This document shows positions 22,801 through 36,950 of a stretch of DNA of 64,000 nucleotides, one piece after another. The notes under the pieces were generated by a model, which was not told where the DNA came from, made no database searches, and saw only the letters and a list, made by a program, of their open reading frames with translations. Both the position numbers and the translations under genes were made by a program. The DNA lies in contig NC_066323.1 in assembly GCF_022539315.1 (NCBI RefSeq), forward strand, positions 11,087,219-11,151,218, given 5' to 3'. Source of the DNA: Serinus canaria. Taxonomy: Eukaryota; Chordata; Aves; Passeriformes; Fringillidae. Every line of letters starts with the position of its first letter. The first letter of the stretch is position 1.

Positions 22801-25800
22801 TACACTTGGAGATTGTCAGGATTATACACAATCAAAGCAAGAATTGTGTTTTTATGGCTGCATATAAATATGTGCCCCAGGGCTTTGTTTCCTCTTGGTA
22901 TTTCATTCTGCTCAGATCTCCAGCAATCTGAGTGTGTGCACCCCTGGAAATGTGGGGAAACACTGTAAGAGAAGGGACAGCAGAACCAAAGAGTGGCCAG
23001 GGCTGGTCTTTCCACTCAGGTTTGAGATAATTCAGAGGAGGCTTCCTTCTCTGCTCTCCAGAGGCTGTCAGCATGAGTGGCACTTGGATAAAGTCAGGTT
23101 ACTTGGTCTGATCAGGGATGTAACATTTGAAATCAAGTGTGCAATAATCTTTCATATTCATCCAAAAAGCAACTCTCATTGCTTTTGTGCCTAATACAAC
23201 TGTTAATGCATTTACTCTTGCAGTGCTGTCTTGGAGCAGGGTGGTTCGGTGATCCTTCTTTTGCAGGGAGGGAGCTGAAGTGCAGAGTCACCTGGGGAAG
23301 GTCAGGCAGGAAAACTGAAGGCAGGAAAGGGAGCAGGACAGCTTCCTTAAAACCTTAGAGGCATTCCTGTCCTGAAGGCTTCTCCTGGGGAAAATGAGGA
23401 TTGAGCAGGGCAGGCACCCAGGTGCGGAGTTACTCACTTTTAACTTCCCACTGCCCTACACCTCCTCAGATGTCTGAGTGGCAGCAGCATGTGCTGTGGC
23501 ATCAGCTGCATTCTTGGGATGCTTATTGGTGACCCTTGGTGGTGAATTTGGGCATCCAGGATAAGGACAAAGCCTGGATGGGGGAAGGGGACAGGGAGAC
23601 AACCACAAGATGCATCTTATCAGCTGAACTTTTTCAGTGATACATTATCATTGCTTTGGACCCTGTCATATGGTTCTTTCTTACACATAAATTCCTACTT
23701 TGCTTTGCTTTCAGTTTTCTTTGCTGTCCCCGGAGATTAATGCAGCTCATTGTGTGGATCCAGCTGGACATGGGGCACAGGAGGGAGGTCATGGCCTGAG
23801 ATTAAGTTTTGATCTTGACCACATCCTAGTTTTAATTTTGTGACCAGAAAATCAAGTATAAATGTATGGACTTTGAGTCTGTCTTAACTCTCTGACCTAT
23901 CTTAATAGTGACATCCTTCTTGACACTGCAACATGAAGAATTCTGCACCAATTAATTTTGTATTTGGATGGAACTTTGGCTTTTAGCTGGATTTAGCTCC
24001 ATGGACCAGACCCCATCTGCTTTTGTGGGTGAAGGGAGATGCAGATGTCTCAAAAAGCAGCCAAGAGCCAAGTTCTTTTGCAGTGACTGGTCAATACTTC
24101 ATGTAAAGAACTAACTGCAGTGACCCAGCAGCAGTCCCCAAGTTTGTTATCTCATCTGGTCCAGCTGGTAGGGCACAACCAGAGCTGTTTCCAGGGCCTG
24201 CAGTTAATTTCAGGGTGTGCTCCTCTGCAAAGCTGGCAGAGCAGGTATGTGAGTGTGATAGCACCTACTGAAAGACATCAGTTGTATTCCTTTGCAGGCT
24301 TTTCTTTTTCCTTTTCCTCCTGTGCTATTTTTACTCTGGTTTGAACCAGTGTTTAATTTGCCTCTTTTCACTTCTTGCCTCTAATAACAACTCTCTCTCT
24401 CATCTCACTGCTTTGCCTGATCATCTTTCCTCCTTCTTTGTTAGATGTCTGGTTTCTCATATTCTCCTTTCTTCTCTCCCCCTGTCTTGCACACTCCTCC
24501 TCACACACACTCTCATGTATTGTTTGTCTGCACAGCTTCCCGTGTTCAGGAGGTGTCTCAGGAGCCAGGGGAGAGGGTCACAGCCCTGCCAGCTGCTTGG
24601 ACACGTGCACACAGAGAGCCATTTCCACGAGGGGGGCAGGCTAAGGAAAGCCAGCTTTGGCAGCCCAGCAGGGCCAAGCAGGCAGTGCATGGAGCCTGCT
24701 GCCTCCTGATGCAAAATGTGCCCCTTTAACCATTATCCCGTCCCCCTGTTTGCCCTGTTGTTCTGCTTCCATTTCAGCAGTGTTCTGATGGTATTTTCTA
24801 AGAGGATTCTCTTGTGCAAGGCACAGTTAGCACTGCATCCCTGTCAGTCAGGGCTAAAGGTGTGAGCTGGCAGCCTGGAGGAGGAGGGGCTGCAAGCCCA
24901 CCCACCAGCTCCATGGCTATGGGAGGCTGTGGGTCCAGGTCACTGGGCTCACTGGAGCCCTGCTTTCCTTTGATCAAGCTGTTGCAGTGGTGCCACACCT
25001 TATTCTCAACCTCACCCCCTGAACCTGCTCCTTTACAGGGCTGTTCCAAACCTATAGAAAAGTGTCCAGCATTAGGAGTCCCTGCATGAGAGCTGGAATT
25101 CATGGGGTGGTGTTTACTCTGGACTGGTTTGCCACAGCTGGCTTACTGTGGTCTCTAAGGGGAAAACTCTGCATTTTGATTGTTGTCTGTCCCAGTGTCC
25201 CATTTCTGACCTCTCTGCAGTGTGTCCCCTGCTTGAAGGACTTTTGAGGTCTCTCATACCCAGAGAGTTATTTGCAGGCTTATCTGCCTGTCCTCTCCCA
25301 CTCAAACACACTTGGTCATAGCACAGCACTGGCTTCAACAAACTGGTACAGGATTGCAGCAGGACTGCCAAAATTGTGTTTTCCTCATGAAAGGGCAGCC
25401 AAGCTTGCCACAGCACTGGTTATCTGTCTTTCTGTCTTTCACCCGTCAGGCAACAAGCAGGCTCCCCACCCACTTGTAATCAAGCATTGAGGGGACCTTC
25501 AGCTACCTGTGCTTGTCTTCACCTGGGGCACCTGCCAGCCCTGGGGTAGCTCCTGATGGCAGCAGGGTCCTCCAGACCAGTGTGGGGCTCTGGCACCATC
25601 CCCAGGCAGCTCCCCTCTTCTCTGGGGCTCTTCTCAACCCACTGCAAGGCTCCAAGCAACAGAATTCAGTGGAGGGGAGAAGAATACAACCAAGGATATT
25701 GCTGGGTGACTCCACGTACAGCTGGGATTTATCTCCCCTCTAGCAGCTCATGCATGCACACGTGTATTTTGGGGTTTCAAAGAGCAGGAGTAGTCTGGTC

Positions 25801-28210
25801 AAGTTTTCCTTTTGCATTTTCAATTTCCTTCTCTCCACCCCCAACAAACATCTCCCTCTGGCAGAAAAGACCAGGAGAGTAGTGTACCTAAGATCTGCCA
25901 GATGAGTGACCACCTGCTGATCAAAAACCCCTAAAAATAATCACAGGCCTGTTTAGTTATTCTTGTATTGGTAAAAAGAGCTGAGAGCCTGTCTCAGCAG
26001 CAGTGATTTCAGTGCTCCTTCAACCCTAAATACTGCTAGGCCCACCCTGAAGGAGCTTTCCATGCCATTCCCAATGGTGCTGGGCCAGCCCTCAGTGGCT
26101 CTGTGTGCTCACAGCACTTGGACAGATGCACACCTCACCTGTGGATGGAGGTGGCTGCTGCCACCACTGATGAGAGGATTGAGGTCTGACAGCCGTGAGC
26201 TGGAGCACACACAATAGTTGTCTAGATGGTTAAGTAAGTCTGTTTTTCCCATTTCTGTGGGAGTTCTGAAGAATCTGTAAACTGTTTTCTTGCTTCTGTT
26301 TTGGAACAGAAATTAAAATCTCAAATGGTTGATGGCAGAGCTGTAAAGGAAACAAGAAGTCTGGATAACCTCAATATTTCATCTTAGACTTTGACTTCCT
26401 AACATTTTATTTACTTCTTCAGAAGCCAAGAAATCAGTTAACACGCAGAATAAAAGTGTTTATTAAGAACAGACAGGAAGAAAAGTTTTTTCCATGTTCT
26501 TTTTCTCACAAAAGGTCTAAATGTACTGCAAAGAAACAGTAAAAAAATATAAAAGAAAGAAAGAAGCTGGTGGGTGAGAGGAATAACTGATGGCTGAAGG
26601 GTGTGTAGGGAATGTGCTCTTTGTGTATCTGCTCTATCATGAGCCAAAGCTAAGAGTCAAACTGAAAGACATCCGATTAGTTGACAACCTCTCCATTTAA
26701 GTACATTCAAAAAAGTCAAATTATAGCAGGAGGAATCTGGGCTCGCCTCCGTCTCTGGCCCAAAATATCATTGTTCATTCTCACAGCCTGGCCAGAGGCC
26801 AGCTGCTCCCAGGCTTTTAGCCACAGGGGGTATTTAAAAGCCATTCTGTGTTCCTGTTTTCCTGTCAGTCCAAGTGAAACCACTGCAAACAACCATTTCC
26901 AGTGTGCCCATGTCCACACAGAGGCTGTTGCTGGGTTCTCTGGGGTTGGTTGGGGCAGGGGGCAGAAAGGATGAGGAGCTCCAGAGCAGAGCACTCCATC
27001 CTCTCCTCCTTCAAACATCTGCTCAAGCCTGAGAAGGCATTTTTCCAGCCACGATCAGGCTCTTCAACAACCATGGGAGTTTGTTTGGGCTCTGCACATA
27101 ACACCAGTGGAAATCTGGCCAGTGGACTCCCCTGATGGTGGCAGTCCATCCCAGACTGCTGTGGGCTGGATGAAACCCCGAAGAAAAGACAAAGATATTG
27201 CACAGAACTGCCAAAACCCCCCAAACAAAACAGGTGAGGGAGGCAAACTCCAAGGAAAGCCTCCAACTGAGAGTGTGTGTGGCCATTGTTTTTCCTGTGG
27301 ATCTAGGCATGGATTCTGTGAGCTCCCCAGCCAGCCTGACTGCTGTAAGACAATGCAGGACCAGTGAAGTCCTCTCTTCTTTCTTTTAAATTACCTCTGC
27401 AAGAAAATTAATAAAAAATAAACAAAACCCTCCTCACTCACCCCCCCATCCCCATTCCAATTGCTCACTGGGAACAGGGAATAGCTGTTTGGGTTTGGGG
27501 GTTTTCTGTAGACATGGACATTTTCCTTTGAAAATAAGTGAAGAAAGCAAGCAAGCAGTGAAAGCCAGCTCTGATTAAACCCTAAACCTCTCAGCTGTTT
27601 GGTTCATTTCCTTTGCCTTCTTTTCCTTCTTTACAGTCTAAAACAACTTCTGCCCTGTGCAGGGCCCTTTTGCCAGGGCTGGGGAGTGGGATGGCAGTGG
27701 TGCTGAGGATTGCTGAGCCCCTGGGACTGTGAAGGCCACTGCCCTGCTCCACTCCAGCATTGCCCCACTTACCATCATTTTTGTGGCACCCCTGAGGAGC
27801 TGTACTGCCACATCCACTGCTGTATTTCATCAGGGAGAAAACAGGTCCTGCATCCCTGTCCTGGTTTTGTGGCAATTCTTCTGAGCTGGGAATGGAGGAC
27901 CACTCAGACAGCATCCCAGTTCCTCCCCTGCAAGGCTTGCTGAGCCCCTGCAGAGTTTGTGTGCCCAATGCCTGGCTTCCCCCGCAGGCAGAGGACCTGC
28001 TCCCAGAACAGAAGCATTTCCAGACTTATTTCTGTCCTCTCATGTGAGAGCTACGGGCTGGTTTGATCATGTCTCAGTACTCAGATATATATATATATCG
28101 TTTGTAGGATGTCTCCCTCTCTGCCTGGGACTGTGTTTGCTCACACACATGCACTCACACAAACTGTAGGTGGCACTTGGAGAATTAGGGAAGATGCTGC
28201 TGTGTCCTGT
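16871..28210. other. Gene-free sequence
   Basis: About 11 kb with no supported exon. Small features seen: a GACA-like run at 17158-17177, poly-T/A near 19850-19868, AT-rich DNA at 21290-21900, a (CAG)5 run at 22402-22416, and a pyrimidine-rich stretch at 24300-24530. Open frames are frequent where G+C is higher (17000-17430, 24440-24730, 26700-27370), but they run in competing frames on both strands. A short AT run is at 28085-28098. Confidence 0.5.
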
Positions 28211-28770
28211 GCCGGGGCATGGCTCTGTGCACCAGGCAGGAACAGAAAAATGGATCAGTTACCAGGGAGAAGGGCAGAGAGGGAGCAGAGCCTCCCCGGG
28301 GAAAGCCCCGCTCGTTCCTCGCCCTGGCTGGGATGCGGCGTTCAGCGCTTCCAGCCTGCGGGAGAGACGTGCCAATAGCCTGCGCTTTTCTCTACAGTGT
28401 GTTTTATTTATCTGCCTCAGAGGAGGAGGTTGGCTGTAGTTATCACCCCAGGAGTTCAGCTGGATACAAGTGTTAACAACTGGAGGGGAAACAGCTTGCT
28501 CCGAAGGTTTTATCGTTCTTTGTTTCGCAGCGAGCGAGTGCCAGGCACAGATTATGCATTTACAGAGCTCCTGGCCCTCTCCTCCTGAACTGTCAGCGGA
28601 GGAATTCAAACCACACGGATCAATTTGCTGTCTGTCAGCAGCTGGTACTGAAGGGCAACCCTGGATCGATCCATTCCTGGAGCACTGTCCTCATTTCAGG
28701 GATTACACGGTTTCCTCTGTGCTGTGTTAACGCTTCAGGTGCTGGGTGTGAGCTCTGCGTGTGGTTATCG
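28211..28770. promoter_or_regulatory. CpG-enriched patch, possible promoter or enhancer
   Basis: I count about 24 CpG dinucleotides in 560 bp, clearly denser than the surrounding tens of kilobases. The clusters are at 28295-28385 and 28500-28700. The sequence is not a simple repeat and does not match CR1. It could be a small CpG island marking an unannotated noncoding transcript, or an enhancer. Short frames exist on both strands but none is recognised. No TATA box or clear start can be assigned. Confidence 0.3.
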
Positions 28771-31700
28771 CTTTTGGATGGGATCTTAGAGAAGTTTGGA
28801 CATTCAGGACATGAATCTTGCACAAAGCTTGCTCTGGGGATGTTCAGTGGTGCTCTGTATGAGGTGGAGGCTGGCCTCTTTGATTGTGTACCAGAGGGAC
28901 AGGGAGTCCCTTCCTTCATTCAGCATAAACCTAGATTTTGGAAATTATTCTGTGCTTTTCAGGAAGCTCTGAATGCCTCTAGAATGCACATCCCTAAAGA
29001 TGAAATAATGGAGGGAAGTTGATAATAATACTAAAGATGAAAATGGAGAGGAGTTTGCTGCAGTTCACATGATGAGAAGCCCAGAAATGCTTCTCAGCCT
29101 GCTGAAGTGCCATCACATGAAAACTTGCAAGGTTTCTGGCCTTTCTGGCATTGGCAGAGGATACGTGAATGTCATCATTCATTTTTAAAAACAACTAAGC
29201 AGCTTAGAAGTCTGTAGGAGTGGGGCCATGTGTGAAGAGTTTCAATCCTTTGTGGTTTGGAAATTGTTGCTTAGTCCTTGGAGATGACCTCAGGATCCCC
29301 TTTTAGCATTTCTCACTCAAGAGCTGCTCTCAGCTGCTGGGATGTGGAGCCCAGCAGCACCTGAAAAGCCAGCCATGGGAGGGAAGTGCCATTTTATAGG
29401 CATCTGGTGTATTCTCAGATGTTTGCAGTGAACCTTAGCAGCCAAAAAGGTAGAAGTGGACTGGGACCATACCCTGTAAGCCACTGGCAGGGGCTCTCAG
29501 AGCTCTGCCTGGTTAAAAAAGCAGGGCCTGTGGAAGAGATCATCTTCAGTCCTGCCTAACCTCTGCTTGTTCTCCCCATTCAGCCACTGGGTTAGGATCC
29601 AGTGTCAGTCCCAGCTGTCATTGGCAAATTATTTCCATTCCTCTTTCCTACTTGAGCACCTTTGTGCACTGATTGCTGCAAATTTGGATGGAGCTGGGTG
29701 AGCAAATGGACTTCTTTTTGCCAAAGGCCATGGCCCTTGTTTGTCATCCACCCTGGTGCTGGTGAGTCTGGAGTTCTCTGCTTAGGGAAATGAGCTGCAA
29801 GTGTGTACAATGTGAGCTCCACTGCAGTCTTTTCTTTCTTATTCTTTCCATTTTGTTCCAGGTGGATGCATTGATGATGCCACTGTGTTAATCAAGGTGT
29901 TAAAGCAGAAGACTGCATCTTGCCTGTATCAGCACAAGTGATGGGATTTGAAAGACTATCCAGGACCTTGTATGAGCACAGCTGCAGGTAAATCTGCATT
30001 GGTAATTCCTAGAAATATTTGTCTAAGAAGTTTGCATTTCAGAAGGATATCAAAACCAATAACCCCAAGAATCACAGTATTGTCCCACCCTCTCAATACT
30101 TCACTGAAGTTTTCTAATGATAAAAACAGCCATGCAAAATCCACACCTTTTTTTGTTTTCTCCCCCCCATCCCCTGCCAAACTCTCTCAAGTATGACATC
30201 AGCCTGAGCCCTGCTCATTTGGATCCTCAGCCTTCAGTGCCAGATGACAGCAGAGCCAGTGAGGCGTGCTTTGTTTGCTTTAATTATGTTCAGTGTGGTG
30301 GAGCACAACAGCTGGAATAATTGGGATAATCTCCCAGCTCGTGTGGGGGGCAGTGATGGTGAAGGAGAGGGGGGAAGTGGCAGTGAAGGAGAGCTGGCAC
30401 AGGAGCAGCAGTGCTGCAGTCCAGGGGCATTTCAGCAGCTCTCTGGGGTGTTGGCACCTGGTGGGTCTGGTGCAGCACTTGGGAAGGTGCAGCATCACAG
30501 GCTGTGTTTGCCTGAGACTCATTTACCCCTATCTAACATGGGATTGTAACATACAACATGAACACTGTTGTTATAAACACTGGGCTTGGCTGTTTGTGAG
30601 GCACAACCCACTGCAGTGCAAATGTGCTGGTCACTTTTTACACTGAATATTTGCAAGGTCCTTTGAAAACAAATTCTGCCCCAAGTCTTGCTCATAGAGT
30701 TAAGAGAGGGTCACAGAGCTGGCAGCTGTGGAAGCTGGCAGAGAAGCCAGTCCTGAAAAGCACAGTGAGATCTCCCTGTGCATGCAGGCACCTGCAGGAG
30801 CAGCCTTCTTAAGGATTTGCACTGCTTCATCTTAATCAAAAACATTTATCTGAGTTTGGAAGAAGTTGAACCCTGCCCAGGTTTACTCTGCTTTGGATGC
30901 AAAGACTGTCTGTAAAATCAGCCAAGAAAGAGTGGATCCTCCCCTTAGTTTAAGCTTGCAGTGCATACAGTCCTTCCAGGACCAAACATGTGTGAGGCTA
31001 TTTTGAGATTTACAGGGTACAAAGCAGTAAATGAAAATGTCATAACCATAGTGGTTGTGAAGGCTTGGAAATCAGAGGTGATACATATTTTCCAGCTAGG
31101 TGTTATCCCAGCTTTCAATTCTACCTAACCTGGAATTAGGATTTTCTGAAGGTAACTAGCCTGTTTGCAGCAGTTACATCCCATTTTCAGCATTTGTCAT
31201 CAGTCCCTAAAGCAATCTTATTGATTTGCTTTGATCTTTTTGATTTTGTATTTTTGATCTTTACAGGTCTCTTCCAAACCAAATCATTCTGTGATTTTGC
31301 TTTTCCTCTCCATCACTCTGCTGTCCTTTCTTTCTCTACCACAAGTGATACACCTATTTCTGCAGGTATCTACAGTTCCAAACCAGTCTCAGGACTTCAG
31401 GTGACTCTCAGGTAATCACATGTGCTTCAAGCAAACCCAACAATCTTGAAAGTAAGCTGAGGAGTCTGTTTTGGATGCTACATGTATATAGCTGTACAAC
31501 AAAACCCCTAACATGCCATAGTAAACTTTACTTAACAGATTGCTTAATCTCTACAAATGTTAAGCTCCAGGTTTTTATTTACTGAGCTGGTGTTTAATGA
31601 TGCCATTGTCTAATTGAAATGTGTTCATTCCTTCTCCAAGTGCCACTGCTAAGCAATTTACTGATATATTGCAGGAGGACTGGATGGGATTTTCTTTGTT

Positions 31701-34700
31701 TCAGAGTAAACTTGGGAGACAGATGGTGTTCAGACAGTACAGATGTGGCAGCTTCCATTGCTTTCTTTATGGAGTCTTTCTTGCCAACTAAGCACTTTTG
31801 TTTTCAAATGGCAAAACTGTAATTTTCAGAGGCACCATAGAGAATGGGCAGGAGTACAGGAGGAAGGAGATTTAGATTTGTGCCTCTCCATCAATGTGGA
31901 AATTCACTTTCAAGCCCAGAGCTGGAGGTTGCTGGAGCTCAGTTGCCATCAACTCTTGAGCTGAGGCCATTGCACAGACAGGAGCAGCTTGGGGAGTCCC
32001 AACACTTCTCTCTCTCCTGTTGTACTGCTTGTCTGGAGCTTCCAAAAACAAAACCATGGCTCACTCTTTTGCTGCAGAAAGAGAGCCTGAGGCTCACAGA
32101 AGGGATCTGAGCTGCACAGCATGGGGAAGCAAGGGGAGGAGGGCTGGGGATAGAGCCCAGCTGACCCTGGTCTGGAGCCAAGACCAGCCCAAGCCACTTC
32201 CTGAAGGGTGGGTGGGAACAGAGAGCCAGGACGGGCTGACCTGGTGCTGCTGGTGGGAGCAGACTCCCAGAGCCAGGTGGCATTTTCATTCCAACATTGA
32301 AACACTGCAGATGGGGACATTCAGAAAAACATATTTGTTAGGTGTGGTTTATTTCCCCTCAGGTGCATGAGGCAGCAGCAGAATTGACATTTGACATCCT
32401 CAGCAGGCTGATGCTCACCACAGGGAGAAAGAGCCATGGTGTCTGGCACACAGGGAGGATCACCAGATCTTTTCAAACTCACTCTCCTGGATTATCACAA
32501 AGGTAAAGAGCTCAGTAGAAGGAGTGTGGTTCCATTCCTTCCCTGTAAAGCATCTTATGGGCAGCCTGACTGCAATGTTGTTGTTCTGCTCAGCCAGGAG
32601 ATGGGATGGAGCTTTTGTCCCCAACAGTCCTGGGGACTCTGCTGGTACTGTGGCTTCTCTTCACCACCAGCTACCTGCCTGCTATTCACACTAAAACACC
32701 AGGAGACAGTGATAAGGAAGGCCAGCTGTGGCCCTAGCCCATTTCTTAGAAGTTGTTCACCTTTTGAAAGCCAGTGCTTTCAGCAGTGTGTGTTAGAGAA
32801 TGAAATCTGAGCTGCTCTGAAACCCATGGGACTTGTGCCAGCTGGGCTGGAGTTTCAACCTGGAACAAAGACCAGAGCTCTCTGAAATACTGCAAAATGT
32901 GAAATTTTGGCCACAAGCCTCTCTCACTTTTGAATTAAGAGCTGTATTTATTTATTTTTGCAAGGGGCTCTAGAAGCCAGTTTTCCTCTCTGAAGACAGC
33001 TGAGTCTGTGCTGCCTGCCTTGGATACTCAGGGCCACTCTGGACAGAATTTACTCCCTGCTCTGGCACCAACCTGGCAGGACAGATGTGGTTGGAACAAG
33101 GTCCCTGGTGAACCCAGAACAGAGCTGGGCACAGCTGGCACTTCAGCACAACACTGCTGTGAAATTCGGGCAGCTGAGGGCCAGGCAGGCTGTCAGCAGC
33201 TGCTGCCATGCATTTCTGTCTGCACACTGCCTGTGGACACATGGATGGCAAATCTCAGACAGTCCTGTCTCTCTCTAATAGGATTAGTTAGCAACAGTGC
33301 TAGAAATACTCAGAGCAGCCATCTGTGGAGAGATGACCCTGCCTCTGTGTGTTTATAGCAGCTGTATGGCTTCAATGTGCTCCTGTTCATGGGCTGTTGT
33401 TAATTTTCTTTAATTTCCTACCATTCAATAAAGAAAGGAAAGCCTCTGGCTCAGAGCAAAAGCCTCCCAAGGACTGTGAGACTCCCATTAATCTGACAGT
33501 GGCAAGAAGTCTCCCACAGTCAGGAGCCTCTGAGAAGGGATCCAACTGCTGTGTGTGCAGTGAGGGCAGCAGGCACTGAGCTCATGGCCTGGCACCCTGG
33601 CTAAGGGGCTGGAAGGGCTCTCTGCTCCCACAGATGAAGGGATGAGCTGCCTGCAGGACATCAGCTGGGTTTGGCTTCTTCTCTTCCTGGTGGTGCCACC
33701 TCTGTTGCAAATTACTTTGCTGTTAGAGGGCTATGGTTTCAACTCATACAGCTTCTAACATACTTTGTTGTTTATCAGTTTGTGGAAGGAGCCCAGTGCT
33801 GTGCTGTCTGACTCCAGAGTGCCCATGTAAGGGTTGAGAACCCCAAAAGTGCAGTGCCCACACTCCCAGGGCTGATTCCCTCTGCCTCACGTAGGTATGC
33901 AGTGTCAAACCAGGTATGTGGGGAAATATTGGAAATGTAGCAACTTAGTACACGTGCAAACATGCCAACTGGCAGGACTCCTCAGAGCAATAAGATGAAA
34001 CATTTTGAGTTAGAGTACAAAATGTCTGTGCTGGGGTACTGAAATACATGTCTTTATTGTGCTGTTACTGAGGTTTAGTGGCAAACCAGAATGAAAGCTA
34101 TTTAAAAAATCCTTGCTTCATGTAATGCTGCTGTAGTCCACATCATTGCCCAACATATCATGAAAGACAATATTATCCAGCTTTTGAATTGGTTCAATAC
34201 CAATTACTTTTCTGCTTCAAATATCAAGAAGCATTTTTCAAAAAAATTGGTTTTGCTTAGACGTTATGGAAAATAAAATTAGCAGACATCAGAACTCTGT
34301 CTTGGGAAATTTGCTGCAAAGCAGGTACAAGTATAACAAAAGTAATTATAAGTGAGTGCTGATAATTTATTTACTGGGATAATGCCACGGTTAGAGATGT
34401 CAAAATCCCTTTTTATCTGTTCTTTTTTATCTGCACAAGTTGGTTTTTTGAATGGGTTTCCATGCTTCCAGCAGTAGGAGACTCCAAGTTTCTAATGAGG
34501 CTGTAAGAAGGACTTTTCCATGGGAGCAGGGAACTCGAGTCACATTGGATTTTGGAGTGGAGCAGCCCCCATTTGAGTTTGCCAGAGGATCTGTGTCAGA
34601 CTGGGCTCCCAAGTGAACACTTTTCTCTTTTCTGGGCTGCACCACGTTGGGGTGGCCAGGGAGGGTTTAGTTCATTAAGTGACTCTTAGGAAAAACTCTT

Positions 34701-36925
34701 GTGGAGGAGACAAGGGAAATGCAGCAGATCTGATATTCAGTCAAGGACAGGTTCCTCTCTGAGGGTGTCATCATGGAGCTCACTATGGAGCTCCTGCCTC
34801 TGGAGAACTCTAATTCCAGCAGGGAGCTGCGCTGCATCCCAAAGCAACAAAGTACACATGCACTTAACAAACCCAAGCTCAGCTCCTTTTGCAAACCAAA
34901 ATAAATTGTTTCCATGCCTGCCCGGATTCTAAATTAGCAGAACAAACAGTCATTTAAAATGAATGATTTCAAGTCAGAGGAATACAAATCAGAGGCTCTG
35001 TTTTTTCTCATTGGAAAAATACTGTTCCACCAAAAAAAAAATATATTACATAGTTTTTTAATCTTTTACAGATGGGACAGAAGATAATAAAGTGGTCAAC
35101 AGATAATATACCACATCTGGCTCCCCATCTGACATATCCAGATATTGACAAATCATTCTTTTTGGTGCTTTTACACATACCAAGGGTTTTCAAAGACCAC
35201 ATTTTTATTCTGCATCCAGAAAGATTTTACCCCAGAATCCACCAGTGTGGGCAGTTTCTGTGGTCTGTTGTGCTCTGCAGGAACCCCAGAAGTTCTGACA
35301 AAAGACAGCATTCAGGTTTTGCTGGAGAAGAAAGGTGGTGCAGGAGAAAAGGAGGAAGGAGTGCCTGTGGTGCCCTGTTTTGAAGGGGAAATAAAATAGA
35401 GAGTCAGGCAACATTAGCTGAGACTTCACACAAAGCTGTTTGGAGTCCTTTCTACAGCTCTGCCTCAACTGCTCCTAACTCCTGAGCTTTGGCTGTGTCT
35501 CTGCAATCCTTACCAGCCACACTTTCCTTCATTGTGGCCAAGAAGTCATTTCTGCATGGAAGGAGGTCAGTAGGTGATCCGAGTTCTGAGGTCTTCCAGG
35601 GAAGTGTCAATCCAGGCAGCAAAGTTATGAGAGGTTACCCTCAGGCAAGCAAAGATGTGTGATGAGCACATCACTCCAGAGGGAGCTCATAATTTGATAC
35701 AGACCTCTGGAAGCTACCAAATTCCAGTTGTGCATATTAAAACTCTGAACGCTTCAGGTCTGATTTAGGCTGCTGCAAAGTCAACAGGAGTCTCTCACTG
35801 CCTCCAGTGGGCTTTTAATGTGGTCCTTATTGAATAAATAATCAAGAAGTAAACCTGCACAGAATCTGATTACCTGGTCTGCAGCCTCTGAATGAACTCT
35901 CTGCTGCATTATGGAATTACAACACTGGCCATGTGAGATTCCGGTGAACTAAGAGCAGAATTTCCATTGCCCAGCTGAGTACCTCTGGTCAGGCTAATCT
36001 CTGACTTCTGCTCTGAAATCACCAGTCTGTGTTACACAGGAGGTCAGACTCTCTGATTTACAACTGTCCTTTCTGCCTTTAATAATCCGTGATGAAATCT
36101 TTTATACATGAACTTTTATACATGAGCTCTAAGCAGCTGCAAGAGCCTGCACCAGCTGGCAAACCTGCCCCACGACCACTCACCCTTTCTGCAAGTCACT
36201 GGGGCTCCAAGGCTGCCAAGATGGTGCTCTGAGATGATCCAAAAGATCTCTTTTATTTAGCACCACACCTGTTTGTTATTCTGTCCAGGAGCAGTAAAGC
36301 TATCAATTGCACAGAAGGAAAACATTTTAAAGCACACTAAACAGCAAATAATCCTCTGCTCAGGCTATTAAAATATCCCAACCCACAAATTTCTCCGTGT
36401 TATTATTTTGTAGCAGACATCTGGCACGTCAGTCTATAGAGCAGGGAGGTGATGTGCTCATATCAAGTCTGGGTTAAAAGAGATGTTCAGATAGCCTTGT
36501 GCAGTCTGCTTCTAGTCAGGAACTGCTTCTGCAGACCCTCTGTATCTCCAATACATTGTCTCACAGTCACTGCCTCGTTTGAATGGCATGCTTTGTTCCC
36601 ATGGTGAGGCTGGGTGTGTCAGCATGCCTGACACCGACCACCTTGCGAGGGAGAGGGTGTCTGCACCCAGTCCTTTACTCATTTATCGACCCCCCTGCCA
36701 TTTTTGGGACTTGCAGTAATTACTCTAATTGTCTTCACCCATGAGGTCTTTGCCCTCAAATTCTCAAAAGCAGATTTTGAGGTGCTGACCAAGATCTAAG
36801 GCAGGCTGACTACACAATGTTCTGCTGCCATCAGAGGTTCCTGCAGGCCAGATCCACCCAGACATCACATGTGCTGGCACAGAGGGGATTACTGAGGAGG
36901 GAAGAGGGGTACAGGCCTATAGGCA
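28771..36925. other. Gene-free sequence
   Basis: No exon, RNA gene or recognised transposon. AT-rich intervals lie at 34080-34400 and 35020-35100 (with a short A run). The 32140-32290 and 33000-33250 intervals are more GC-rich, with overlapping chance frames. An exact 14-bp direct repeat of ACTTTTATACATGA-type sequence lies near 36098-36127. Confidence 0.5.
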
Positions 36926-36950
36926 TAGACAGACAGACAGACAGATAGAC
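36926..36950. repeat. (GACA)n / (GATA) tetranucleotide microsatellite
   Basis: About five AGAC units with a GATA variant near the end. A simple repeat. Confidence 0.9.
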
